Shown: positions 44,564-51,600 of the stretch, one piece after another
Layout: the number at the start of each line of letters is the position of its first letter
How positions within the stretch are numbered: the first letter of the stretch is position 1
NCBI GenBank assembly: GCA_020633955.1
Contig: JACKCP010000004.1
Span: forward strand, 1 to 64,000
Direction of reading: 5' to 3'
DNA from: Desulfobacteraceae bacterium
GTDB lineage: Bacteria; Desulfobacterota; Desulfobacteria; Desulfobacterales; JACKCP01
Length of the DNA: 64,000 nucleotides
Position numbers and translations under genes: made by a program
Notes under the pieces: generated by a model
What the model was told of the DNA's origin: nothing
Database searches by the model: none
The model's input: the letters and a program-made list of their open reading frames with translations, nothing else

Positions 44564-45823
44564 CTACCAGACCTCAGGCAGATCAGTCCAGGAAGTAGTG
44601 TAGTTTGGAGAGCACATTTCACGTTTCATCTGCCAGTCAAAGGTTTTGTTTATTCCGCATGAAGATATTTTCAATGCATTTTTTCCAAATTTTTTGTTTA
44701 TTTTATCAATGGTTTCCATGACTGCTTCTTTTTTTTCCATGTCAGCATGCTTGAAAAATGTCATTTGATTTAAGCAGTCATTGCTTATGCCTCCCAAAAC
44801 TATCCCTGCTTTTTTGTAATAAAAGGATTTGGAATAAATCTGGTCAAGTCCTTGAAGAGCTCCACTTATAATTGAAAAATCATCATTTACAGGAAAGTCA
44901 AAATCAATTGTTTTTGCAAGAAATTTAAAGTCTGCTTTGAATCTGTCTGTCATTAAAAAAACAGTTAAATATCCGGCTTTGGATTTTTGTTTTCTAAGTT
45001 TTAGTCCTGCAGTTGAAGAAAAAGTAGATATTGCCTCTTTTAAAGATTCCCTGCTATTGACAGGCATTGGAAAACTTCTTGAAGACCTGATTGATTTTGA
45101 AGGAAGGGGATTTGATTCAAGAGGGTAGTGAGATATATCATTGAGCTCTTCAATTATTCTTAATCCATTTATCCCCATTTTTTTTTCAATTGTTTTAAAT
45201 GAAGTTCTTTTTAAATCAAAGGCAGTTTTAATTCCTTTTGAATAAAGATACAATGCAGACTTTTGTCCGATTCCCCAGATATCTTCAACTGGAACCTTTT
45301 TAAGAAAATTGTCTGAGTCAGGGTTTTTTACAAATGAAAAAACATTTGTGCCTGTTTTTGATTTTGCAATTGAAGAAGCGGTTTTTGCCATGGTCTTGCT
45401 GTGGCCAAGTCCTATTGAAACAGGAATTCCTGTGTATTTGTAAATTTTGTTTTTTATATGGATGCAGTATTTTTCAATGTCAAAAACGCATCTGTCAAGA
45501 AGTGCAAATGATTCATCAATTGAGTAAATTTCAGTTTCAGGAAATGATTCTGCTATTATTCTCATAACCCTTGATGACATATCTGCATAAAGTGCATAAT
45601 TGGATGAAAAGACTTTTATTTTGAGCTGTGATATAAGAGGTTTTATTTTGAAAAATGGAACCCCCATTTTTATTCCTGCCTTTTTGGCTTCAGGAGACCT
45701 TGCAACAACACAGCCGTCGTTATTTGAAAGAACTACTACAGGGCTGTTTCTCAGTGAAGGATTAAAAACCCTTTCGCATGATACATAAAAATTGTTGCAG
45801 TCTATTAAGGCAAAGGTTTTCAT
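44564..45823 (-). CDS. umuC: DNA polymerase V catalytic subunit UmuC (Y family)
   Basis: The 419-residue protein has the Y-family catalytic carboxylates in [17 protein letters not shown] and [12 protein letters not shown], with [22 protein letters not shown] between them and a C-terminal UmuC-specific domain after the little finger (about 240-350). It carries out translesion synthesis after SOS induction. It follows umuD by 2 bases, the usual umuDC order. Confidence 0.95.
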   Translation of the reverse strand: MKTFALIDCNNFYVSCERVFNPSLRNSPVVVLSNNDGCVVARSPEAKKAGIKMGVPFFKIKPLISQLKIKVFSSNYALYADMSSRVMRIIAESFPETEIYSIDESFALLDRCVFDIEKYCIHIKNKIYKYTGIPVSIGLGHSKTMAKTASSIAKSKTGTNVFSFVKNPDSDNFLKKVPVEDIWGIGQKSALYLYSKGIKTAFDLKRTSFKTIEKKMGINGLRIIEELNDISHYPLESNPLPSKSIRSSRSFPMPVNSRESLKEAISTFSSTAGLKLRKQKSKAGYLTVFLMTDRFKADFKFLAKTIDFDFPVNDDFSIISGALQGLDQIYSKSFYYKKAGIVLGGISNDCLNQMTFFKHADMEKKEAVMETIDKINKKFGKNALKISSCGINKTFDWQMKREMCSPNYTTSWTDLPEVW

Positions 45824-45825
45824 TT

Positions 45826-46254
45826 TTAAAGTGAATGAATTACATTTGTTGCAACTCCCCAGATTTCAAAATCATGATTTTCTTCAATTTTGATTGGAGG
45901 GTAGTCTGGATTTTCTGGAAAAAGATAAATCTCTTTATCTTTTAGTTTTAGCCGTTTAACAGTCAGCTCTCCATTTAAAACTGCAATTACAATTTTATTG
46001 TGAACAGCTTCAATTGATCTGTCCACAATTAAAATATCATTTGGATAAATTCCTGCATTTATCATTGAGTTTCCGGAAACCCTTACAAAAAAGGTTGCTG
46101 CAGGATGCTTTATAAGGTGCCTGTTTAAATCAAGGCTTCCTTCAACATAATCTTCAGCAGGTGAAGGAAATCCTGCCGAAACAGGAACCATGAAAACAGG
46201 CCTTTCAATCTTTTCATCTGTCTTTGGAATAAGTATTGAGTTTTTATTGTTCAA
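45826..46254 (-). CDS. umuD: SOS mutagenesis protein UmuD (LexA-like self-cleaving)
   Basis: The 142-residue protein has the catalytic Ser63 ([10 protein letters not shown]) and Lys100 (ELTVKRLK) of the LexA/UmuD S24 family and the conserved [17 protein letters not shown] start. The cleavage site reads Ala27-Gly28 (VSAGFPSP), the LexA-type pair, where E. coli UmuD has Cys-Gly. RecA-stimulated self-cleavage gives UmuD' for Pol V. No recognisable LexA box was seen before it; it is 20 bases downstream of an EamA transporter gene, so it may share that promoter. Confidence 0.93.
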   Translation of the reverse strand: MNNKNSILIPKTDEKIERPVFMVPVSAGFPSPAEDYVEGSLDLNRHLIKHPAATFFVRVSGNSMINAGIYPNDILIVDRSIEAVHNKIVIAVLNGELTVKRLKLKDKEIYLFPENPDYPPIKIEENHDFEIWGVATNVIHSL

Positions 46255-46274
46255 AATAAACTGCTTTTTAAGTT

Positions 46275-47189
46275 TTACGTTTCAAGAACAGGAGCTGCTG
46301 GCTTTTTTTCTGTTTTATCCTGGCTTACCCATACTCCTATGAGAATAAGTGCGCCTGCAAAACACTGGCTGACTGTAAATTTTTCATTTAAAAGGGCCCA
46401 TCCCCAGATTACTGAAAAAACAGGGATAAGGTTTACAAATACCGATGCCTTGCTTGCAGGAATTTTGCTTACTCCGTAATTGAAAAGTCCGTAAGCTCCC
46501 ATTGTAATGAAAATTCCAAGATAAATAAGAATAAAAACAGGAAATAATGGCCACTGGGATGGAATTGTAAATGTTCCGGCAAGGTTTCCTGTAAAAAGTA
46601 TCAAGGCAAAAAATATTGATCCGCAAAAGGTCTGTACTGCCGTAAGAAAAAAAGGATTGTATGAGCTGCTGAGCCTTTTCAAAAGAAGAGTATAGCCGGC
46701 TGCACATGTCATAGCAAGAAATTCATAAAAGTTGCCAAGCAGAGGGTTTGGAGATTCTGCATCTGCTCCTCCGGAAAAACTGAGGACAACAGCTCCAATA
46801 ATTGCAAGCACAAAGCCTGTATATGTTTTTTTTGAATTTGTTTCACCAAGGAAAAATGCTGCACCTGCTGCAACAATAAGAGGAAGAAGTGCTGTAATCA
46901 TTCCTGCCTGGGATGAAGTTGTGTTTTTCAGTGCAAGAGCTTCAAAAACAAAGTAAAAACAGGGTTCCAAAACAGCCATGGATAATATTAGATAAATATC
47001 TTTTTTTTTAATTTTTTCAGGCTTTATAAAAGGTAGAAGAGGAATAAAGCATATGGCTGCAACAAACATTCTTGAAAAAATGACAAACATTGGAGGAAAA
47101 TACCTGAAAGAATATTTTAGTGCAACAAAGGTGCTTGACCATAAAACCATGGCAATTACCAGTGCTATAAAGGGTGCAAGCTTTTTCAT
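46275..47189 (-). CDS. EamA-family (DMT) transporter
   Basis: The 304-residue protein has ten hydrophobic segments in two EamA repeats (about 5-140 and 155-290), with LVIAMVLWSSTFVALKYSF at the first helix and AGMITALLPLIVAAGAAFFLGE closing the first repeat. Substrates of this superfamily vary (metabolite or amino-acid export). It precedes umuD by 20 bases, so the three genes may form one transcription unit, an uncommon arrangement. Confidence 0.88.
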   Translation of the reverse strand: MKKLAPFIALVIAMVLWSSTFVALKYSFRYFPPMFVIFSRMFVAAICFIPLLPFIKPEKIKKKDIYLILSMAVLEPCFYFVFEALALKNTTSSQAGMITALLPLIVAAGAAFFLGETNSKKTYTGFVLAIIGAVVLSFSGGADAESPNPLLGNFYEFLAMTCAAGYTLLLKRLSSSYNPFFLTAVQTFCGSIFFALILFTGNLAGTFTIPSQWPLFPVFILIYLGIFITMGAYGLFNYGVSKIPASKASVFVNLIPVFSVIWGWALLNEKFTVSQCFAGALILIGVWVSQDKTEKKPAAPVLET

Positions 47190-47239
47190 TTTTTTTAGCC
47201 TCCAATTCTTTGTTAAAAAAATTTTTCTATACCTTTTTC

Positions 47240-47257
47240 AATTCTTTTGAAAGAATT
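47240..47257. promoter_or_regulatory. Small palindrome in the 47190-47494 divergent gap
   Basis: AATTCTTT (47240-47247) and AAAGAATT (47250-47257) are inverted around TG, with a T run after the right arm. It is 50 bases before the minus-strand transporter start. It could be an operator (SOS or other) or a small terminator. The rest of the 305-base gap is AT-rich with no other feature. Confidence 0.3.
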
Positions 47258-47494
47258 TTTTGTCTGTAAAGAAAGTCTTTTTTTGAAATGAGTCTTTTTT
47301 TACAAAAACTACTTTCTGGATAAAGAAGGCTTTTTGCTGTTCAAGATTCAAAAGAATTAATGAGTATTGAAAATATTAATTTCACAACATAAAAATTCCT
47401 GTTAACTTCTTTTGAGAATCAGGGTGCAACGGCAGAAAAATGAGAGCCATCTTAAAAATAATGATAAATGCTAAATTTTGAACTGGAAATATAA

Positions 47495-48382
47495 ATGCTT
47501 GAAAATAAAGATGTCTTTATGAATGAGGTTTTAAAAGGACGGCTTTTGATTGTTGCAGCTGCCTTTTTGTGGGGAACATCGGGAACAGCACAGGCCTATG
47601 CCCCTGCAGGCGCTTCTCCGGCTGTATTGGGTGCCCTGAGAATTTTTATTGCAGGGATTTTTATTACTTCTTTTTCTGTATTTAACAGAAGGATAAAAAA
47701 TTTAAGTGAGTTTTTCAGCCCTGTTCTTTTACTTACAGGCTTGTGCCAGGCTGTTTTTCAATTTGGATATTTTTCTGCAATAAAACTTACCGGCGTTGCA
47801 GTAGGAGCTATGGTTGCCATTGGATGTTCTCCTGTTTTTGCAGGAATGCTTGGTGTTTTGTTTGACAGGGAAAAGCTTGGAATAAAGTGGTTTGTTTCTA
47901 CTTTTCTTGCTGTAACAGGTCTTTTCCTGCTTATGGCGCAATCCCATGAGTCAGTTAAAATAGAAAGCCTTGGAATTTTGCTGGCTCTTGTTGCCGGCTT
48001 TTCCTATGCACTTTTTACTCTTGTTGCAAAAAGACTCATAAAAACAAGAAGTGAAGACGGGGTTATTGGAGTTTCATTTCTGATTGGAACTGTTTTTATG
48101 ATTATTTTTTTCTTTATATATCCCCTTAACTGGATTTTAAGTTCAAATGGAATAGGTGTTGTACTGTATCTTGGAGTTATATCTGCAGGACTTTCCTACA
48201 TGTGTTACGGAAGGGGACTTAAATATGTGAAAGTTTCAACAGTAGGAACTCTGACACTTGCGGAACCTCTTACTGCAGCTGTTCTTGGTATTTTTCTGCT
48301 TAATGAGCCTGTAACTTTTTTTTCGGCAGCAGGAATGCTTTTTATTCTTGTATCCCAGATAATAATGGTTTTTAACAGGTAG
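47495..48382 (+). CDS. EamA-family (DMT) transporter, divergent second gene
   Basis: The 295-residue protein has two EamA units with LLIVAAAFLWGTSGTAQAYAP at the first helix and ten hydrophobic segments. The start could be 47495 or Met9 at 47519 (MNEVLKGRLLIV), which better fits the family length. It is divergent from the other EamA gene and only distantly similar, so it is not a recent duplicate. Substrate unknown. Confidence 0.87.
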   Translation: MLENKDVFMNEVLKGRLLIVAAAFLWGTSGTAQAYAPAGASPAVLGALRIFIAGIFITSFSVFNRRIKNLSEFFSPVLLLTGLCQAVFQFGYFSAIKLTGVAVGAMVAIGCSPVFAGMLGVLFDREKLGIKWFVSTFLAVTGLFLLMAQSHESVKIESLGILLALVAGFSYALFTLVAKRLIKTRSEDGVIGVSFLIGTVFMIIFFFIYPLNWILSSNGIGVVLYLGVISAGLSYMCYGRGLKYVKVSTVGTLTLAEPLTAAVLGIFLLNEPVTFFSAAGMLFILVSQIIMVFNR

Positions 48383-48436
48383 TCATCAGATAGGCTGGGT
48401 TTAAATAAGTGTTTTTAGGCACTACGTGAACAGGAA

Positions 48437-49105
48437 TCATCTGGGAATAAAAAATGACTTTAAATAATTAAACCCCCGAAATAGTGCATCATAGTTCAGG
48501 AAAACAAGAATTAAAATTCCAAGATAAACAAAAACAGTTGTGTATATGTCCACACCTTTTATTGATAAAGCTGTTCCAAAGGATTTTTTGAGATTAAACT
48601 TTGCACTTTTAATATCATATAAAGAATTGATTTCATCCAGAACAAGATGGACAAGATAGCCGAAAAGAAAAGACAGTCCTGTTACAAATCCTGAAATTTC
48701 ATCAAGTTTTATTGTGGAAAACTTGAATATAACAAGTGAAATAAAAATTCCCATTGGAATGGAGTGGTAAATTCCCCTGTGCCTTGAATAATACTTGAAG
48801 ATTCCTGACAGCCCGAATTTTATGAAAAAATAAACAGCAGGAGGAATTAAAAATGCATATTTCCATGTGGAGTCTATGAAAAAAGAAATTGCTGCAAAAG
48901 CTCCAAGAACAGATAATAAATTGAAAATTATGCTTATTGTTCTGCTGTTGTCGCTGTCTATGTCAGGAAAAATTGAGCCTGCATATGAGCTGACAAATAT
49001 AATTCCTGAAAAATAAACGGGCTTATCCAAAAAATAAAGGCTTAAAGCTCCGGCTGCATATCCTGCAAGAACTCCTGCCTCTGAATGAGCTTTAAAATCC
49101 GGCAT
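48437..49105 (-). CDS. YdjM-like metal-dependent hydrolase family membrane protein (DUF457)
   Basis: The 222-residue protein has about five membrane helices and the polar motifs KAHSEAGVLAGY, SIFPDIDSDNSRT and RHRGIYHSIPMG, which are the conserved acidic and histidine positions of the DUF457/YdjM family, plus LVHLVLDEINS. YdjM in E. coli is a LexA-regulated inner membrane protein. A phospholipase-like activity has been suggested for the family but not proven. It abuts the MerR gene by 3 bases. Confidence 0.8.
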   Translation of the reverse strand: MPDFKAHSEAGVLAGYAAGALSLYFLDKPVYFSGIIFVSSYAGSIFPDIDSDNSRTISIIFNLLSVLGAFAAISFFIDSTWKYAFLIPPAVYFFIKFGLSGIFKYYSRHRGIYHSIPMGIFISLVIFKFSTIKLDEISGFVTGLSFLFGYLVHLVLDEINSLYDIKSAKFNLKKSFGTALSIKGVDIYTTVFVYLGILILVFLNYDALFRGFNYLKSFFIPR

Positions 49106-49108
49106 TGA

Positions 49109-49519
49109 TTATTCTTTTTCTTTCAACAGTTTTTCAAGGCGTTCTTTTGCCTTGTCATGAAAACTTACAATGTCTTCTTCAAGAAGTTTCAGTTCGCTTA
49201 TTCTTTCACGTATTTCTGTAAGTCTTTTTTTACCGAATTCCAGTGTTTTTCTTATCTGGTCTATTTCATCAAGGTCAATATTTGCAAGACCTATTATTTC
49301 TGCTATTTCATCTATTGAATATCCAAATTTTCTTCCTTTAAGAATAAGTATCAGTCTTGCACGGTCCTTTCTTGTATAGATTCTCTGGTTTCCCTCTGTT
49401 CTTCCTGGACAGATAAGGCCTTTTTCCTCATAAAATCTTATGGTTCTTGTGCTTATTTCAAATTCCTCTGCAAGATTTGAAATCGAAAATGTTTTTTGCT
49501 GTTTATCGTTTTTTGTCAT
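49109..49519 (-). CDS. MerR-family transcriptional regulator (LiuR-like)
   Basis: The 136-residue protein has the MerR winged helix at about 12-80 (FSISNLAEEFEISTRTIRFYEEKGLI, RTEGNQRIYTRKDRARL, RKFGYSIDEIAEII) and a dimerising helix. It has no cysteine ligands, so metal sensing is unlikely. Its length and sequence fit the LiuR group that controls branched-chain amino-acid and acyl-CoA catabolism. A LiuR-like palindrome lies 1.7 kb away before a CoA-transferase gene. Confidence 0.85.
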   Translation of the reverse strand: MTKNDKQQKTFSISNLAEEFEISTRTIRFYEEKGLICPGRTEGNQRIYTRKDRARLILILKGRKFGYSIDEIAEIIGLANIDLDEIDQIRKTLEFGKKRLTEIRERISELKLLEEDIVSFHDKAKERLEKLLKEKE

Positions 49520-49657
49520 ATTTCACCGCTTTTAAAAATGTTCAGGCTTATTACCTGATTTTATAGCTATTATACCGGTCTGTAAATTACACAATCTGCA
49601 GCAGTACAAACTGATACCAGAAAAATGGTTTTATTCAAGTAAATATAGTTTCAAAGC

Positions 49658-49805
49658 AACTATTCAGTTAAAAACTGGAGAAAAGTCAGTTTGCAGATGG
49701 CTGCTGAACCGGTTTCAGGAGATGTTTTTTATCTTCTGCCTCGGAGTGCAGGTAGAATGAGGCTAAGAAAGAATCCAGCTGCCGTTCCAGTTTAACTGAG
49801 CAGTC
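49658..49805 (+). repeat. MITE-like element, copy II (49520-49885 gap)
   Basis: The best copy. The left end AACTATTCAGTTAAAAACTG and the right end CAGTTTAACTGAGCAGTC are inverted repeats of each other (TTCAGTTAAA/CTGGA in common). Interior: GGTTTCAGGAGAT, ATCTTCTGCC, GAATGAGGCT, AAAGAAT, CAGCTGCCGTTC. No ORF. The rest of the 366-base gap is AT-rich and holds the terminator at 49838. Confidence 0.7.
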
Positions 49806-49837
49806 AGGTTTTTAAAATTAAATGGAAGGGAAAAAGT

Positions 49838-49868
49838 ACTGCCCGGCATTACAATTATACCGGGCAGT
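49838..49868 (-). terminator. Rho-independent terminator of the CoA-transferase gene
   Basis: Arms ACTGCCCGG (49838-49846) and CCGGGCAGT (49860-49868) form a 9-bp stem; on the minus strand it is followed by ACTTTTT. It starts 18 bases past the stop at 49886. Confidence 0.8.
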
Positions 49869-49885
49869 GAGGCGGGCTTAATTAA

Positions 49886-51211
49886 TTATATCCATTTATT
49901 CTTTTTTGCTTCAGATGTAAGCTCTTCCCTGAAGTCTGGGTGGGCAATTTTTATCAGGGCCTTTGCTCTTTCTGAAATGCTTTTGTACCTGAGGTTTGCA
50001 GCTCCAAACTCGGTAACGATGTATTCAACTTCAGTTCTTGGAGTTGTAACAGTTGTACCTTGGGGGAAATAGGGGACAATTTTGGATTTTAAATTACCTT
50101 CTTTATCTTTAAAGGTTGAGTTTAAGGCAAGAATGCTTTTTCCTCCTTTGGAACGCTTTGCTCCATGGATAAAATTAAGCTGGCCTCCTGTTCCGCTGTA
50201 TTGAAAAGTTCCAATTGATTCTGATGCTGCCTGACCTGTCAGATCAATCATGAGAGCATTGTTAATTGAAACCAGGTTGTCGTTTTGTCCAATTATTTCA
50301 GGGTCGTTAATGTAGCTTATATCCTTAAAAACAAAATCTTCGTTATCATGTATAAACTCATAAAATTCTTTTGTTCCAACACAAAATGCAGCAGTTACTT
50401 TTCCAGGCATGAATGTTTTTTTCGATCCGTTAATAACTCCTGCCTTTACAAGTTCCATTACAGAAGGGGTCACAACTTCGGCATGCATTCCAAGGTCTTT
50501 TTTATCCTTGAGGTGATGTCCTATGGCATTGCCAAGCCCTCCAAACCCAAGCTGAATTGTTGAACCGTCTTCAATAAGATCTGATATGAATCCTGCAATT
50601 TTTTCTTCTGTTTCTGTTATTACAATTTCAGGTACTTCAAAAATATCTGCATCATGCTCAATTATATAGTCTGCTTCTGAAACATGAATCATGAAATCTT
50701 CGCTGTTGATTCTGGGAAGCTTGCTGTTTACCTCAAGAATTACTATATCAGCCTTCTCAATGTCTTTTTTGTGAAGAAATGAACCAAAAAGGGATCTGCA
50801 CATATAACCGTTTTCATCTGGAGGTGTGACAACTGAAGTCACTATATTGTAGCCTCTTGATTCAACATAGCTTGGGCAGTCTCCAAGATGAATTGGAACG
50901 TATTGAGCCATTCCAAACTGCATGCAGATTCTTTCCACAGGTCCTACAAACATGGTTTCAATGTGAAAGCTTTCCTTGTTTTTCGGGTCCATGAAATCAT
51001 AGAAATCCATTGCAAATCCAAGACCCAGTAATACATTTTTAAGTTCATGAGCCCTTGCACTTAAAGCCCTGCAAAAAGCCGGGGGAATGCATGTTCCTCC
51101 GCTTAGCGCAACTTTGTCGTTTGATTTTACTGTCTTTGCCGCATCTTCAGGGCTGCACAGTTTTTCTTTGTACAAATCCTGCCATCCAGTTTTTAAAGCT
51201 GCCTGATTCAT
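49886..51211 (-). CDS. Acetyl-CoA hydrolase/transferase family protein (4-hydroxybutyrate or butyrate CoA-transferase-like)
   Basis: The 441-residue protein has the N-terminal segment DKVALSGGTCIPPAFCRAL and the catalytic glutamate in LGMHAEVVTPSVMELVKAG after the glycine-rich IQLGFGGLGNAIGHHL. Acyl-CoA transferases of this kind move CoA between acetate and longer acids such as butyrate or 4-hydroxybutyrate. Substrate not determined. GGAGGAAT precedes the ATG. It carries a strong LiuR-like palindrome in its promoter, so it is probably induced or repressed with acyl-CoA catabolism. Confidence 0.9.
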   Translation of the reverse strand: MNQAALKTGWQDLYKEKLCSPEDAAKTVKSNDKVALSGGTCIPPAFCRALSARAHELKNVLLGLGFAMDFYDFMDPKNKESFHIETMFVGPVERICMQFGMAQYVPIHLGDCPSYVESRGYNIVTSVVTPPDENGYMCRSLFGSFLHKKDIEKADIVILEVNSKLPRINSEDFMIHVSEADYIIEHDADIFEVPEIVITETEEKIAGFISDLIEDGSTIQLGFGGLGNAIGHHLKDKKDLGMHAEVVTPSVMELVKAGVINGSKKTFMPGKVTAAFCVGTKEFYEFIHDNEDFVFKDISYINDPEIIGQNDNLVSINNALMIDLTGQAASESIGTFQYSGTGGQLNFIHGAKRSKGGKSILALNSTFKDKEGNLKSKIVPYFPQGTTVTTPRTEVEYIVTEFGAANLRYKSISERAKALIKIAHPDFREELTSEAKKNKWI

Positions 51212-51252
51212 CTTTAATAATTCCTCCCCAGTGATGAATTTATTGTTGATTG

Positions 51253-51286
51253 ATAAACTTTACGTTAACGTTAAGTTTATTGTCAA
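51253..51286 (-). promoter_or_regulatory. LiuR-like palindromic operator in the CoA-transferase promoter
   Basis: A 28-base palindrome (51253-51280) with only one mismatched pair has the core TTACGTTAACGT. It matches the TTTACGTnnACGTAAA type of box proposed for LiuR regulators. TTGACA (51286-51281, minus strand) abuts it and TAAAGT lies 18 bases on, so the box fills the spacer between -35 and -10 boxes, as expected for a MerR-type site. The regulator gene at 49109-49519 is the natural candidate. Confidence 0.7.
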
Positions 51287-51413
51287 GAAAAATGTTCGCT
51301 TAAAAAAAAGACTAAAATTTTTATTTGATATTTTAGAATAAAAACAAGTTTTTATATTTAAAAATGTTTTTACATTAAGACACTTTTAAACGAGGCATAG
51401 AACTATTTAAAGA

Positions 51414-51580
51414 AACTATTCAGCTTAAAACTTTGAAAAAGTCAGTTTGGCTGAAGAACTGATGCAGTATTTTTTGAGGGAATGTTTCAGGAGATTCTTT
51501 TTTATATCATGGTCTGGAGCTTAGGATGAAATTTGGCTGACAAAGAATACGGCAAGCCTTGCAGTTTAAAATGTAGAGTT
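51414..51580 (+). repeat. MITE-like element, copy III (51212-51600 gap)
   Basis: Left end AACTATTCAGCTTAAAACTT; right end GCAGTTTAAAATGTAGAGTT, degenerate inverted repeats. Interior shares GTCAGTTTG, GTTTCAGGAGAT and AAAGAATACGGCAAGCC with copies I and II. No ORF. The remaining part of the 389-base gap holds the LiuR-like promoter. Confidence 0.65.
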
Positions 51581-51600
51581 AAAATAAATTCGTGTAATCA

